Assembly: GCA_002179805.1 (NCBI GenBank)
Contig: NAVB01000209.1
Span: 59,924-123,923 of the forward strand
Length of the DNA: 64,000 nucleotides
DNA from: Acanthamoeba lenticulata
Taxonomy: Eukaryota; Discosea; Longamoebia; Acanthamoebidae
Reading direction: 5' to 3'
A program made the position numbers and the translations under genes. Shown here in pieces: positions 1-8,953 of the stretch. The stretch's first letter is position 1. Each line of letters opens with the position of its first letter. The notes beneath the pieces were generated by a model, which ran no database searches, was not told where the DNA came from, and worked only from the letters and a program-made list of their open reading frames with translations.

Positions 1-1
1 T

Positions 2-1024
2 ACGGCTGCTATCGAGCCGCATCTCCGTCGCACCTCGTGGGCCACCAACCTGCTGCTGGCTCCGGCCTATTCGCAGCTACAGGCTCCCTCACCAGAAAAG
101 GAGCACTTGCTCTTGGCGACTTGGGCTGCGGAGCGACCGGTACTCTTGCTCGTCCGGGTTGGCTTCTTCCCGCTCTTTCTCGGCTACACGGACGCCTTCC
201 TAGACCTTTGCGCTGGCACGAGCGTTGACGACCTCCCTGAAGACCATGTCATCTCCGGCCAGCATGTAGCTGCCCTGGTTGACTACTTGTCCAACAAGCA
301 GCACCTGTCCGACGCGTGGCTGGGCTCGCTGAGGCGAGTCGTGGGGCCTTCTCGTCTCGTGCGCCCGCTCGCGGCTGGGGTCGGCCGCCTGTTGGGTCGG
401 CAGCCAGTGATGCACTGGGACCTCGCCGCGGCCGCTTGTACTGCACGCACCCTCCGCCTCCAAGATCCGTCGATCGACGCCGCGTCTGTTGAAGAGGGCG
501 AAGTGCGCTGGTTCAACCCCGGGTCGGATGACGAGGAACGGCTGGCCGAGCTTTACCAGGTGTTCTCCCTTCCGCCTGCACCGCTTGACGAGTGCCGCCG
601 ACGCGTGCGGGACACGCTGTACAACGAACCGAGCAGCCACGTATTGATCGACCTCCTGCCGACCGTGGGCGCGAGCTCGGCCGAGGGCCAGGCCAAGAAC
701 GTCATCAGCGGCTTTCTTTTCCTCAAGCGGGAGACGCCCTTCAACATATGCATCTCTGCAGTCTGCACAGCTCCCGAATACCGGCGGCGCGGCGTCGCCG
801 GACGCCTCGTGCGCGCTGCTGCTCGGCGGGTCCTGTTTCCGGCCGAGTCCAACAGCGACGAAGCGCAGAAGGAGCAGGTGAAGAAGAAGGAGGTGTGCAT
901 CTTCTGGATGGAGGAGGCTCCCGGCCGCATCTACCGCCGGGCCGGGTTCGGGGACGACGGCATGCTCAATCAATGGACCGGCTGGACCTTTGAAGGGCTC
1001 GACGCTGGCCCCTGGCCTGGCTAG
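2..1024 (+). CDS. GNAT-family N-acetyltransferase, 5' end outside window
   Basis: C-terminal part of a GCN5-related N-acetyltransferase, a fold that transfers the acetyl group of acetyl-CoA to an amine. The frame is open from base 2 and no ATG precedes the conserved part, so the gene begins outside the window. The last ~120 residues show the GNAT core: ISAVCTAPEYRRRGVAGRL contains the acetyl-CoA-binding R-x-x-G-x-A loop, and IFWMEEAPGRIYRRAGF is the usual late strand with the Y..GF signature. A Lys/Glu-rich insert of about 20 residues separates the two. The first ~170 residues match no domain I recognise. The substrate cannot be told from the sequence. The stop is TAG at 1022-1024. No intron is needed in the visible part. 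The gene converges on the next one with an 82-base gap. Confidence 0.8.
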   Translation, partial: TAAIEPHLRRTSWATNLLLAPAYSQLQAPSPEKEHLLLATWAAERPVLLLVRVGFFPLFLGYTDAFLDLCAGTSVDDLPEDHVISGQHVAALVDYLSNKQHLSDAWLGSLRRVVGPSRLVRPLAAGVGRLLGRQPVMHWDLAAAACTARTLRLQDPSIDAASVEEGEVRWFNPGSDDEERLAELYQVFSLPPAPLDECRRRVRDTLYNEPSSHVLIDLLPTVGASSAEGQAKNVISGFLFLKRETPFNICISAVCTAPEYRRRGVAGRLVRAAARRVLFPAESNSDEAQKEQVKKKEVCIFWMEEAPGRIYRRAGFGDDGMLNQWTGWTFEGLDAGPWPG

Positions 1025-1106
1025 TTCCCGACAAGGCTCGTTCAACATGAAGGCTCACATGTAGTTTGAACACCTGATTTATTCCTGGATGAGCTCATCC
1101 GCTTGC

Positions 1107-2469
1107 TCAGTAGTGGCCGGGAGGATAGCCGCCCGGCGGGTAGGCGCTCGGGGGATAGCCGCCCATGGGCGGCTGAAGGCCAGGGATTTGCGGCGAGTAG
1201 CCGCCCATGGGCGAGGGCGGGTACTGGGGCGGGAAGCCGCCAGGCACCGGGGTCGCGCCAAAGTGGGGCGGCGGCTGGTAGTGCGGGATCTGGTAGGTTG
1301 CGGCGGGGACCACATGCCACAGCTCCCACTCCTTGGCCACGGCGCGGTTGCCCGCCACCTGGTGGTTCTGCTCGGCGCACAGGTACTTGCCGTGGTGCGA
1401 CTTCAGCGCGATCTGGCTCCCGCGGTGCTCGACATGGAAGTTCTCCCAGTCCGAGGCGCTGTTTCGGTCGGCCACGACTTCGCCTTGGGGCTGCACGACA
1501 AGTCGTCAGGACAGATGAAGCTCACAAAGAAGAAGAGGAAGAGGAAGACATACCGTGACGCAGAGGTACTTGCCGTGGTGCGACTGGAGGGTGGTCCTGC
1601 CGTTGACGGTACGCATGGTCCAGGTCTCCCACTCGGCCGGGGTCGACCTGTCGGCCACAACGCGGCCCGAAGGCTCGGCGCACAGGTAGTGGTTGTGGTG
1701 CGACTTGAGGTACACCCTCGACTCTGTCCGAACGCCACACGCGCTCACGTGAGTGAGAGCCCGGCAGGCGAGCGGGGGCAGCGGTGGCGCACCAGTGGCC
1801 GGGGCCGAGTGGTGGTGATGCACGGGTGGCGCCTGGTGATGGTGGTGATGGGTCGGGACCGAGCCAGCGGACAAGATGTTCCAGTGCTCCCAATGGCTGG
1901 CCGAGCTGCGGTCGGCCACGGCCTTGTGGCTCGGCTCGGCGCACACGTACTTGCCGTGGGCCGTGCGAAGAGCGACCTGCGTGGCGGGAGGGGGAGGGAG
2001 GACAAGCCAGTGAGCTGTGAGGAGGAGAGAAGGGCCGAAGCCTCATGTACGTACGTGGGGGCCATGCTGCTCGACGACGAAGTGCTCCCAGTCGGAGGCA
2101 CTGGTCCGGTCGGCCACCAGCTCGCCCGACGGCTGTTGAACCACGGAAGGTTAGAAGCTTCCTCGCTCCAAAAGTGCTTCTTCGTCCGCAGTCGTACCGT
2201 GGCGCAGAGGTACTTGCCGTGATGGGACATGAAGGTGGTCCTGCCGTTGGAAGTACGCATAGTCCAGGTCTCCCAGTCGGCCGGGGTCGACCTGTCAGCG
2301 ACAACGCGGCCCGAGGGCTCGGCGCACAGGTAGTGGTTGTGATGCGACTTCAGATGCACTCTCGACTCTGTTGTTGGTGATGGTTAGCTCACTGTGGCCA
2401 CAGTGTCGCTGACAAAGACATACCGGTAGTGACTGAGACGTGGCCATGGTGGTGATGATGGTGGTGCAT
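1107..2469 (-). CDS. Duplicated His-rich beta-trefoil (hisactophilin/fascin-like) protein with GYPP tail
   Basis: Six exons (1107-1490, 1554-1723, 1793-1976, 2055-2132, 2198-2367, 2424-2469) sum to 344 codons including the stop, giving 343 residues. The protein is two tandem copies of a beta-trefoil unit of the hisactophilin/fascin type, an actin-binding fold. Each copy starts TESRV(H/Y)LKSHHNHYLCAE and repeats 'SHHGKYLC..' and 'VVADR..S..WE' strands. A run of seven His opens copy 1 and a His-rich linker opens copy 2. The C-terminus is a Pro/Gly/Tyr tail (PPGGYPPGHY). I chose ATG 2469 because it reads straight into the His run and its exon joins in phase. His-rich trefoils of this family bind actin and membranes in a pH-dependent way; applying that here is inference. 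It may be cytoskeletal or a carbohydrate-binding trefoil. Confidence 0.83.
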
Positions 2470-2632
2470 CTTGTTGGTACGCACTGGGCAGTAAACAAAC
2501 CAAAAGCGGAAGCTTTGGTTTTTCAGGCCCTTGTCGGGGCGAATAAGCTTCGCATGCCTGGCCCGACGAAATGGTGAACGCTTCCTCCAGTGTCATGCAC
2601 ACGACGGCAGCGCACAACATTGCTACATAAAG

Positions 2633-2638
2633 CAAAAA
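2633..2638 (-). terminator. RNA polymerase III T-run after tRNA-Gly
   Basis: A run of five T on the minus strand lies about five bases past the tRNA 3' end, the usual pol III stop. Confidence 0.75.
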
Positions 2639-2643
2639 TATGT

Positions 2644-2713
2644 GCATCCGCCGGGAATTGAACCCGGGTCTCCCGCGTGGCAGGCGGAAATCTTGCCACT
2701 GGACCACGGATGC
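2644..2713 (-). tRNA. tRNA-Gly (GCC)
   Basis: The minus strand folds as a complete cloverleaf: acceptor GCATCCG pairs with CGGATGC, the T-loop reads GGTTCAATTCC, and the anticodon loop CTGCCAC carries GCC, which reads glycine GGC/GGU codons. The molecule is 70 bases and has no intron. The gene itself supplies the internal A and B boxes for RNA polymerase III. Confidence 0.95.
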
Positions 2714-3015
2714 TTTTCTTGTTAGGAGGAGTTGCCAAGCCAAAATGGTATGATGCTTTTCCTCAGGCGGCATGGAAGCTTAGTGGCGCTGGGCCACGGA
2801 TGCTTCTCTGGCACAAACTTGTTTTATTCTTCTTCAAAGCTATAAAGCTATTCTTCACTGCTCCAGGTAATGCTGGGCGAAGTAAACAAGGATAAACCAC
2901 ATCTTCCATCAAGTTGATAAATGAGTTGTTTATTGCAGGCGATCCGCCGAAAAAAATACTAAAATATAAAAAGGACCAATATGGGAATGCAATATGTGGG
3001 AAGGCCGTGAGTTGA
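2714..3015. other. Intergenic, tRNA upstream flank
   Basis: No coding sequence is recognisable. The stretch holds the 5' flank of tRNA-Gly, a short imperfect copy of the tRNA 5' end at 2789-2809, and an AT-rich segment (2925-2985) that probably holds the 3' untranslated end of the lectin gene. Confidence 0.6.
2789..2809 (-). repeat. Partial copy of the tRNA-Gly 5' end and flank
   Basis: Bases 2789-2809 match 2699-2719 at 19 of 21 positions (the 5' 15 bases of the tRNA plus 6 bases of flank), offset by 90 bases. Confidence 0.55.
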
Positions 3016-4651
3016 CTAGCACGGCGGATTGACGACCTGACCACCGCCTGAACCATGCAGAGTACGGGCTACGACTTGACCGATCACTTGACCGTTCTGC
3101 AGCGTCACATCGGCACTGGGCGCCAGCAGGGCACCTGTACCCACGCATGGACAGTTAATCGTGGTCCAAGACTGTAGCAAGGCAAAGCAAAGCGTACCAG
3201 GAAGGCCGAAAGACTGGACAACCACCAAGTCAGTGCCACCGCAGATGTTCCACAAGATCGAGCGCGCCGAGACGCTGCCCAAGTCGACCCCGAAATTGGA
3301 CAGACGGAGGGAAGACGTAGAATCGTCGATCTCACGCATGACGTTGACGACCACCTCTTCAACAGACTGATCGAAGCCGACAAAACGAAGGTCTGTTGCG
3401 CTCTCCAAGTCACTGGCGCTTACGCTGAAGGTCTGTCGATCCCGTAATACGGACAGATAGAGGTGAGCAATCGTTGCCAACCAATCAAAGGAGCGAGCTC
3501 AACCGCACCTCGACTGCGCTGCCGGAGGCGGTGAAGGTGATGCCGCCCGAGGAATCCACTTCGGCTGCGGTCACACCTCCTTCTTCCACGGCGCTACACA
3601 GGCCTTCGCTTTCATCAAGCAGCTGGCGAAGGGCTTCCTCGAAATCGATGCCGGTGAGGTCGGCCACGTCGCCCACCTTGACGCTCCCGCTGCCGAAGGA
3701 GGGCTGGTTGATCACCTGGACATCGCTTGAGACCAGTACGTTGCCACAGAAGACGAAGCCGTTGGAAAAGTCAAAGTTGCCGCCAGAGGCGATCAGGGCG
3801 AACTGCTCAGCCGCGGCAGCGGTGCATGCGTTGGCCGAAATCCCCTGGTTGATGCCGAAGCTGCGCAGACGCAGCCCACCGCGCACTGCGGCCCCTGATT
3901 CAAAGTCGCCGTTCACCATATCGAGCCCCGCGGCTCCGCTCGAGCTGTTGTCGGCACTGACGCTCGTGTTGCCAACCACAAAGACGCTGAAGGAAGCGGC
4001 CGGGCCCAGGCGAGTGTTGTTGGGAGGGCACGACGAGGGCGAAGGGGAGAGTGTAGCCTGCGGGGAGGAAGACGGAGTCGCGGGCGAGGGCGATTCCGAA
4101 TGCTTCATATCACCGCAAGGCGATGGTGATGGCGACTGCGACGGCGAGCAGCATGCGCAGTCGCATTGGCAGTGCTTGGAAGGGCACTGAGCAGACGGCG
4201 ACGGCGAGCGCGAAGGCTTCGGCGGATGAGTCTTCGTCGGCGTAGCGGACGGGGATGGCACAGGTGAGGCCGAGGCCGATGGCGAAGCGGAGGGCGACGC
4301 CGAAGCCGAAGCGGAAGACGAGGGCGAGGCCGACTCTGACGGCGAAGGTGACGCCGAAGCCGACGGGGATGCTGACGATGACGCTGACGGCGACGCAGAG
4401 GGCGACGCTGATTCAGAAGGAGATGGCGACGCTGACTCAGAGGGCTTAGCGGGACATGTGGGCGAGGGCGACTCGGAGGGCTTGGCGGGGCACGTGGGCG
4501 AGGGAGACTCAGAGGGCTGCTCGCATTCGGCCGAAGGCGACGGCGATTCCGAGTGCTTAGAGTAATGCCATCTGTCGTTTCCGGCGCGCGCCAGCGAAAC
4601 GCCCGAAAGGAGTACGATGAAGAGCACCAGCTGTAGTCGTAGTTGATTCAT
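3016..4651 (-). CDS. Secreted CAA-domain (Jonah-type) lectin with Ser-Pro spacer
   Basis: Three exons (3016-3134, 3198-3432, 3509-4651) give 498 residues. Order: signal peptide (~1-24, MNQLRLQLVLFIVLLSG), a ~150-residue low-complexity spacer of repeated SESPSP and ASPSAS units broken by Cys clusters (CPAKP twice, then CQCDCACC), and a choice-of-anchor A (CAA) beta-helix domain (~185-498) with the typical VNGDFESGAAVRGGL, SGGNFDFSNG and GLPGALLAPSADVTLQNG motifs. In A. castellanii, CAA proteins named Jonah lectins bind cellulose and are placed in the cyst wall; the assignment to that group is by domain and secretion signal. The Ser-Pro region suggests heavy O-glycosylation. A TATA box lies 106 bases upstream. 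Both introns are confirmed by restoring the CAA motif across the junctions. Confidence 0.86.
4200..4560 (-). repeat. Ser-Pro/Ala-Ser coding repeat of the lectin spacer
   Basis: A tandem, GGCGA-rich degenerate repeat (plus strand) encodes SESPSP and SASPSAS units. It includes two close copies of SESPSPTCPAKP at 4440-4515. Confidence 0.8.
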
Positions 4652-5067
4652 GCGAGTTGTTAGTAGCTCTGACGTTGAATTCGAAGTTGGAGTTAAGGTT
4701 GCTTGTTGGATTGGATTAAAGAGAAGTTGATGCTGTGTTGGGCACCGGCGCCTGCATTTTATAGTGTTGTCGAGCAGGCGCGATGCTTTCAGCTCCCTGC
4801 TCAGCGGGTAAGGCACCGCATTGAACTGCCGGGAATCTAAGGCGCTCGCCCGCCAGGGGAGTCGCCCTGGCCCGCTTGTCGTGTGGCGCGCCTCCAGGAC
4901 AGGAGGACCACTTTCAGGCCACTTCCCCGATCGCCTGTAAGCGAGATCATCCAAGGGCGTATTGGCTCCTTCATCCGGCTTTGTGATCGATTTCCAGAGA
5001 GGCATTTAGGGCGCTTTAAAAAATGGAGCGCTTTACCGCCTCGATAAAACACGCTTTGTTGCTGTTG
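4652..5067. other. Intergenic, lectin promoter region
   Basis: A 416-base gap between two minus-strand genes. It holds the 5' leader and TATA box of the lectin gene and the 3' end of the ankyrin-type gene. No convincing coding sequence. Confidence 0.6.
4757..4763 (-). promoter_or_regulatory. TATA box of the lectin gene
   Basis: TATAAAA on the minus strand, 106 bases upstream of ATG 4651, is the only clear TATA element in this intergenic region and fits a strongly regulated secreted-protein gene. Confidence 0.6.
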
Positions 5068-6315
5068 TCATTCGCTTGTTTGCTGTTGCTGGCTTGCAAT
5101 CCACGCCTTGGCTTCCTTTGTCCTGGCCAACGCAAGGCAGTCTTCCGCATCCCACGGGCAACCGTTGGCCCGAGCCCACTGGAGCACGTTCAGGCGGCCT
5201 CCCTCAGCTGCAGAGTTGCAGGTGAGCTCGTCCCACGGACAGCCATTGGCACGAGCCCACTGGAGCACCGCAAGGTGGCCTTTCCCTGCCGCCCAGGCAC
5301 AGGTTCGCTGGTCCCATGGACAGCCGTTTTGGCGCGCCCACTGGAGAATAGCCAGGTCGCCTCCCGCAGCCGCCGAAGCGCAGGTGTGAACGTCCCATGG
5401 GCAGTCGTTAGATCGCGCCCATTGGAGTAGGTTCAGGTGGCCTCCTCGAGCTGCATTCATACAGACTCGCTCATCCCACGGACAGCCATTGGCGCGTGCC
5501 CACTGGAGCACCGCCAGGTGGCCTCTTTTGGCTGCGTTGGCACAAGTCTCGCGGTCCCACGGGCAGCCGTTGGCACGCAGCCACTGAAGCACGTCCAGGC
5601 GGCCTCCCTCAGCCGCCTGCGCACAAGAATAACTGTCCCATGGGCAGCCGTTAGCGTGCAACCACTCGAGCACGTCCAGGTGGCCGCCGAGGGCCGCCTC
5701 AGCAAAGGTGCTTTCGTCCCATGGGCAGTCATTTGCCCGCGCCCACTGGACCATCTCCAGGTGGCCGCCTCCAGCGGCATTGCAGAGCGTCCGCTCGTCC
5801 CACGGGCAGCCGTTGGCATGAGCCCACTGGAGCACCGCCAGCTGGCCGCCCAGGGCCGCCTCACTGCAAGTATACCGATCCCATGGGCAGCCATTGGCGC
5901 GGGCCCACTGAAGCACGTCGAGATGGCCTCCCGCAGCCGCCAGAGCACAGGTCCACTCGTCCCATGGGTATCCACTGGCGTGCGCCCACTGGAGCACGTC
6001 GAGCTGGCCTTCCTCGGCCGCACCAGAGCAGACCCAGTTGTCCGTGGTGGGCAGGCCGTTTGAGTGGGCCCATTGCAGCAAAGAGAGCCAGCCCTTGCGG
6101 GCCACCCGCTCTAAGTGAAAGTTCAACTTGCCGGCCCCGACCGCAAAAAGCGGGTGTTGAAGGGCCTGCGCCCACGTGCGGCAGACAGCACGGCAGGCCG
6201 GCAGGGTCAAGGGGTGCACGAACTGGAGAATGAACGCAACGAGCTCCACCATAAGATCTTCCATGCCCACCAGTGCCGTATCCTCGGCAGTGGAGGCACA
6301 GCTGACGAGCGACAT
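5068..6315 (-). CDS. F-box-like protein with 12 'NGCPWD' ankyrin-type repeats
   Basis: Single exon, 415 residues from ATG 6315. The frame stays open to 6438, but that upstream part is AT-rich and looks untranslated. Residues ~20-60 (MVELVAFILQFVHPLTLPAC, CRTWAQAL) resemble an F-box, which would recruit an SCF ubiquitin ligase through Skp1. The rest is about 12 tandem repeats of 27 residues with consensus L.VLQWARANGCPWD..TC..AA.GGH, a variant ankyrin repeat. F-box/ankyrin proteins with this repeat are abundant in amoebae and in giant viruses that infect Acanthamoeba (established for the families; direction of transfer unknown). The likely role is substrate binding for ubiquitination; the target is unknown. 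Confidence 0.85.
   Translation of the reverse strand: MSLVSCASTAEDTALVGMEDLMVELVAFILQFVHPLTLPACRAVCRTWAQALQHPLFAVGAGKLNFHLERVARKGWLSLLQWAHSNGLPTTDNWVCSGAAEEGQLDVLQWAHASGYPWDEWTCALAAAGGHLDVLQWARANGCPWDRYTCSEAALGGQLAVLQWAHANGCPWDERTLCNAAGGGHLEMVQWARANDCPWDESTFAEAALGGHLDVLEWLHANGCPWDSYSCAQAAEGGRLDVLQWLRANGCPWDRETCANAAKRGHLAVLQWARANGCPWDERVCMNAARGGHLNLLQWARSNDCPWDVHTCASAAAGGDLAILQWARQNGCPWDQRTCAWAAGKGHLAVLQWARANGCPWDELTCNSAAEGGRLNVLQWARANGCPWDAEDCLALARTKEAKAWIASQQQQTSE
5090..6080 (-). repeat. Array of 81-base ankyrin-type coding repeats
   Basis: About 12 head-to-tail copies of an 81-base unit; the plus-strand signature 'CCCA(C/T)GGGCAGCCGTTGGC' recurs at each unit. Copies have diverged mainly at third positions and in the variable surface residues. 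Confidence 0.85.
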
Positions 6316-6713
6316 AAATAAAGAAGCTTTGGCGCCAATGGGTTCCGGGGAAAGAAAACCAAAATCATTTTTAAGTATTAAAAAATTTTCCGATCGTGCC
6401 AAGCAGTTGCTTGCCCCTGGCGTACGCCTTGCTCGCACAAGCAGGAGCTTTGATTTGTTTGCCTGGGTTCGGATCGATGATCAACACATGTTCCAAAGAA
6501 CAGCACCAAGGATCGATCGTCGGGCTTTGCTGTTAATGTATTCGTCTCCCGCAATAAATACAGGCCTCAGAGTAAAGGGACCTCGGGCCATGAAGACGGG
6601 ATCAGGCACTCTACCGCGTTTACGCGTGCGTGTGGTGCACACATTGCGCGCGCACACACGAGGACGCACACCAGTCCACACCCGACGGCCTCGCTCTCGC
6701 CCTGGCGCTCCTC
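6316..6713. other. Intergenic between two minus-strand genes
   Basis: A 398-base stretch with the promoter and leader of the F-box/ankyrin gene and the 3' end of the ZZ/EF-hand gene. It includes an AT-rich run (6365-6395) and a GT/GC-alternating stretch (6625-6665). No gene is seen. Confidence 0.6.
6328..6338. promoter_or_regulatory. E2F-like site before the F-box/ankyrin gene
   Basis: TTTGGCGCCAA, a palindromic E2F-type motif, lies 13 bases upstream of ATG 6315. Function is inferred from the motif only. Confidence 0.35.
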
Positions 6714-8381
6714 TCAAAAAACAGAGCCCAGGGCCTCCAGCCACGAGATCATCGTTGGGTCGTGCAGAGCCCACGCCCTGCGTGCGATGGCGTCCGCCGG
6801 TGAAGACCGTTCGTGAGTCAGCGCTGCCTAGCGAGGCCAGGCATGAGAGAGAGAGAGATAGAGAGGCAGAAGCGTGTGTACCGGAACTCGTCGTAGGTGA
6901 TCTTGCCGTCGTTATTTACATCCGCCGCGGCAAAGGCCTTTTCCACCATTTCCTCGATGGCGACCTGATACATGGAGTCCATGATGGGCGAGAGGTCCTC
7001 ATTGTTCAGGGGCGCGTCGTCGGGCTGCTTGGTGATCGTGTCTGTGCCGCACCACAGGCCAGCGTCCGGGCCCTCTCATCGTCAGGCCTTGTCGCGCAAA
7101 ACGCAGCAGGATGAAGGCATGCGCGAGCCGAGGGACGCGCTGCGCACCATCTTGCGTGTCGCCGTCTGGCAAACCGACGAATGCCGACGAGACCGGGTTG
7201 GTCGTGTTGTCGTTGTAGTTGAGGATGAGCTCCTCCTCGATCACCTTGACCGCCTCGCGCACGGCCTCCATCGACAGGTAGAAGTAGGCCTTGAACATCT
7301 TGTACAGCTCCTCCTTGTCAATGTCTACACCGCCGCCGCCACCACCACGACCTGATCAGCAGGCGACTGAGTACATCACGACGGGCACAGCGACGTACAG
7401 CCATCGCCGTCCAAGTCGTAGCCCTTGAAGGCATCTGTTCAGAGTCGAGATTGTGCGAGCATGAGCGTGCGCGCTGATGAGAAGCCGAGAAGGAGGACGA
7501 GGTGGTGGTGGCGGTCATGATGAAGGTGGTACATTTGATCTTCTCTTCGGGCGTGCCTTTGCACAGGACGGACAGGCCGCAGACGAGCTCCGAGAAGTCG
7601 ATCGTCCCATTCTCGTCTGGCGTGGACGCTGGTGAGCTGGACACCAAAGATGAAGCCGAGGACGAGAATGAAGAGGAAGAAGAGGTACCCTGGTCAAAAA
7701 ACTTGAATATGCGGTCGGTGATGAGGTTGGTCTCGACGCCCAGGGGCCCGAGGCATCGCTCGAACGTGTCCTTGTCGATGCCGTTCTTGGAGGTGGCCAG
7801 AGCTTTGAACTGCTCGAACAACGCCTCCAGCTCCACTTCGTCGACTGTTTCAAACGAGAGGCCGTCAGCACTGCACCCCTTCAACAAGGTGAGCGTAGCG
7901 ACGTACAGTGCGTCTTCCTCTTGAGCTCCTTCACCTCTGCCTGCGAGATCTCACCAATGGCACCACCGGGGTAGAGAACGGGCAGGAGCGCGCCTGGCGG
8001 GATAGCGAGTGCGGGGATGGGGATCTTGATCTTCAAAAAGACGTGCGTCTTGAAGTGGTTGTCCTTGGCCTCACATGTTTCGCACAAATCGTAATCGGCA
8101 CCTGCGTGACGCGACAAATTTTATGGCACCAGCCACAGATTGGCGTAGATGAGGAAGGACGCACAATTGGCACACATGTAGCGAATGCCGCAGATGACGT
8201 CGCCACAGTCGCCGCATATGATGCCGCGGTGCACCGTCAGTTTGGCGCGCTTCTTTTGCTTGTGCTTTTTGCGCGCCAAGGCCGCCACGAACAAGCCGAG
8301 CGCGCCGCCAACGAACACCCACCGCCACTGGAGCTTGTCAAGCAGAGAGTCGGCGACGGAGGCCGCCCCCACAGGCTCCAT
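6714..8381 (-). CDS. Membrane-anchored ZZ-finger, three-EF-hand calcium-binding protein
   Basis: Eight exons (6714-6777, 6882-7041, 7148-7324, 7399-7434, 7533-7616, 7689-7844, 7907-8101, 8165-8381) give 362 residues in one frame. Order: N-terminal hydrophobic segment (~20-36, VFVGGALGLFVAAL) followed by basic residues; ZZ zinc finger (~50-95, ICGDCGDVICGIRYMCANC then DYDLCETC); three EF-hand loops, DQDENGTIDFSE (~189), DLDGDGYIDKEE (~223) and DVNNDGKITYDE (~329). Each loop is completed only when the introns are removed, which validates the splice sites. Loop 2 is canonical, so calcium binding is likely. The C-terminus (FRAWALHDPTMISWLEALG) is typical of neuronal-calcium-sensor-like EF proteins. 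Probably a calcium-responsive adaptor on a membrane; partners unknown. Confidence 0.85.
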
Positions 8382-8522
8382 TTTTTGCTGCTGTGCTCTT
8401 CGTTTCTCTCTTTTTCATTTTTTTATTCTCTTTTTATTTTGGTTTGGCTCAAAAATTTCAGGTATGAGCTCATACCTTCCAGCAGGAAGGAATCAACCTG
8501 CGGCCAGAAGAAAGAAAACAAA

Positions 8523-8824
8523 ATGGGAGGCGGCGGTGACCATCACACTTGGAAGGGACTCGACCCTAAGCTGCCCTACGGTGGCTTCCAGCCGCCTGCG
8601 GTGAAGCCCATCCATAAGCGGGCTGCCCTCTTCATCGGTGCCAGCATGTGGTTCTGGGTTTTCTGGAGGATGAAGCACGACTGGCGTCACCTCTTCGTAC
8701 GTCTATTTATCCGCGCATTTTTAGTGCATCACAAGCGCCTAGGCATTAATTTCCTCCCTCTTCCCAATCTTATCAGACTTCCCACCGTCCCTACGAGATC
8801 ACGCACGACGGCGAGCATCATTAA
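8523..8824 (+). CDS. NDUFB2: NADH:ubiquinone oxidoreductase subunit NDUFB2 (complex I)
   Basis: Two exons (8523-8696, 8777-8824) encode 73 residues. The Gly-rich start (MGGGGDHHTWKG), a single membrane segment with the family core MWFWVFWRMKHDW, and a short His/Glu-rich end match NDUFB2 (AGGG subunit), an accessory membrane-arm subunit of mitochondrial complex I. The intron falls right after the membrane helix. The ATG lies 141 bases from the divergent ATG of the ZZ/EF-hand gene, so both share a promoter region. Small size is normal for this subunit. Confidence 0.82.
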
Positions 8825-8953
8825 TCAGAACGCACTAGAGAAGGGCCATGTTGTTTTGCAGTTCGCCAATTAAACAAATCGGTGTTTCATCCATAGCCAG
8901 CGACTCCGTTTATTTGTTTCTTTATTCTGCACAATAATCTTTAGCACGCAAGG

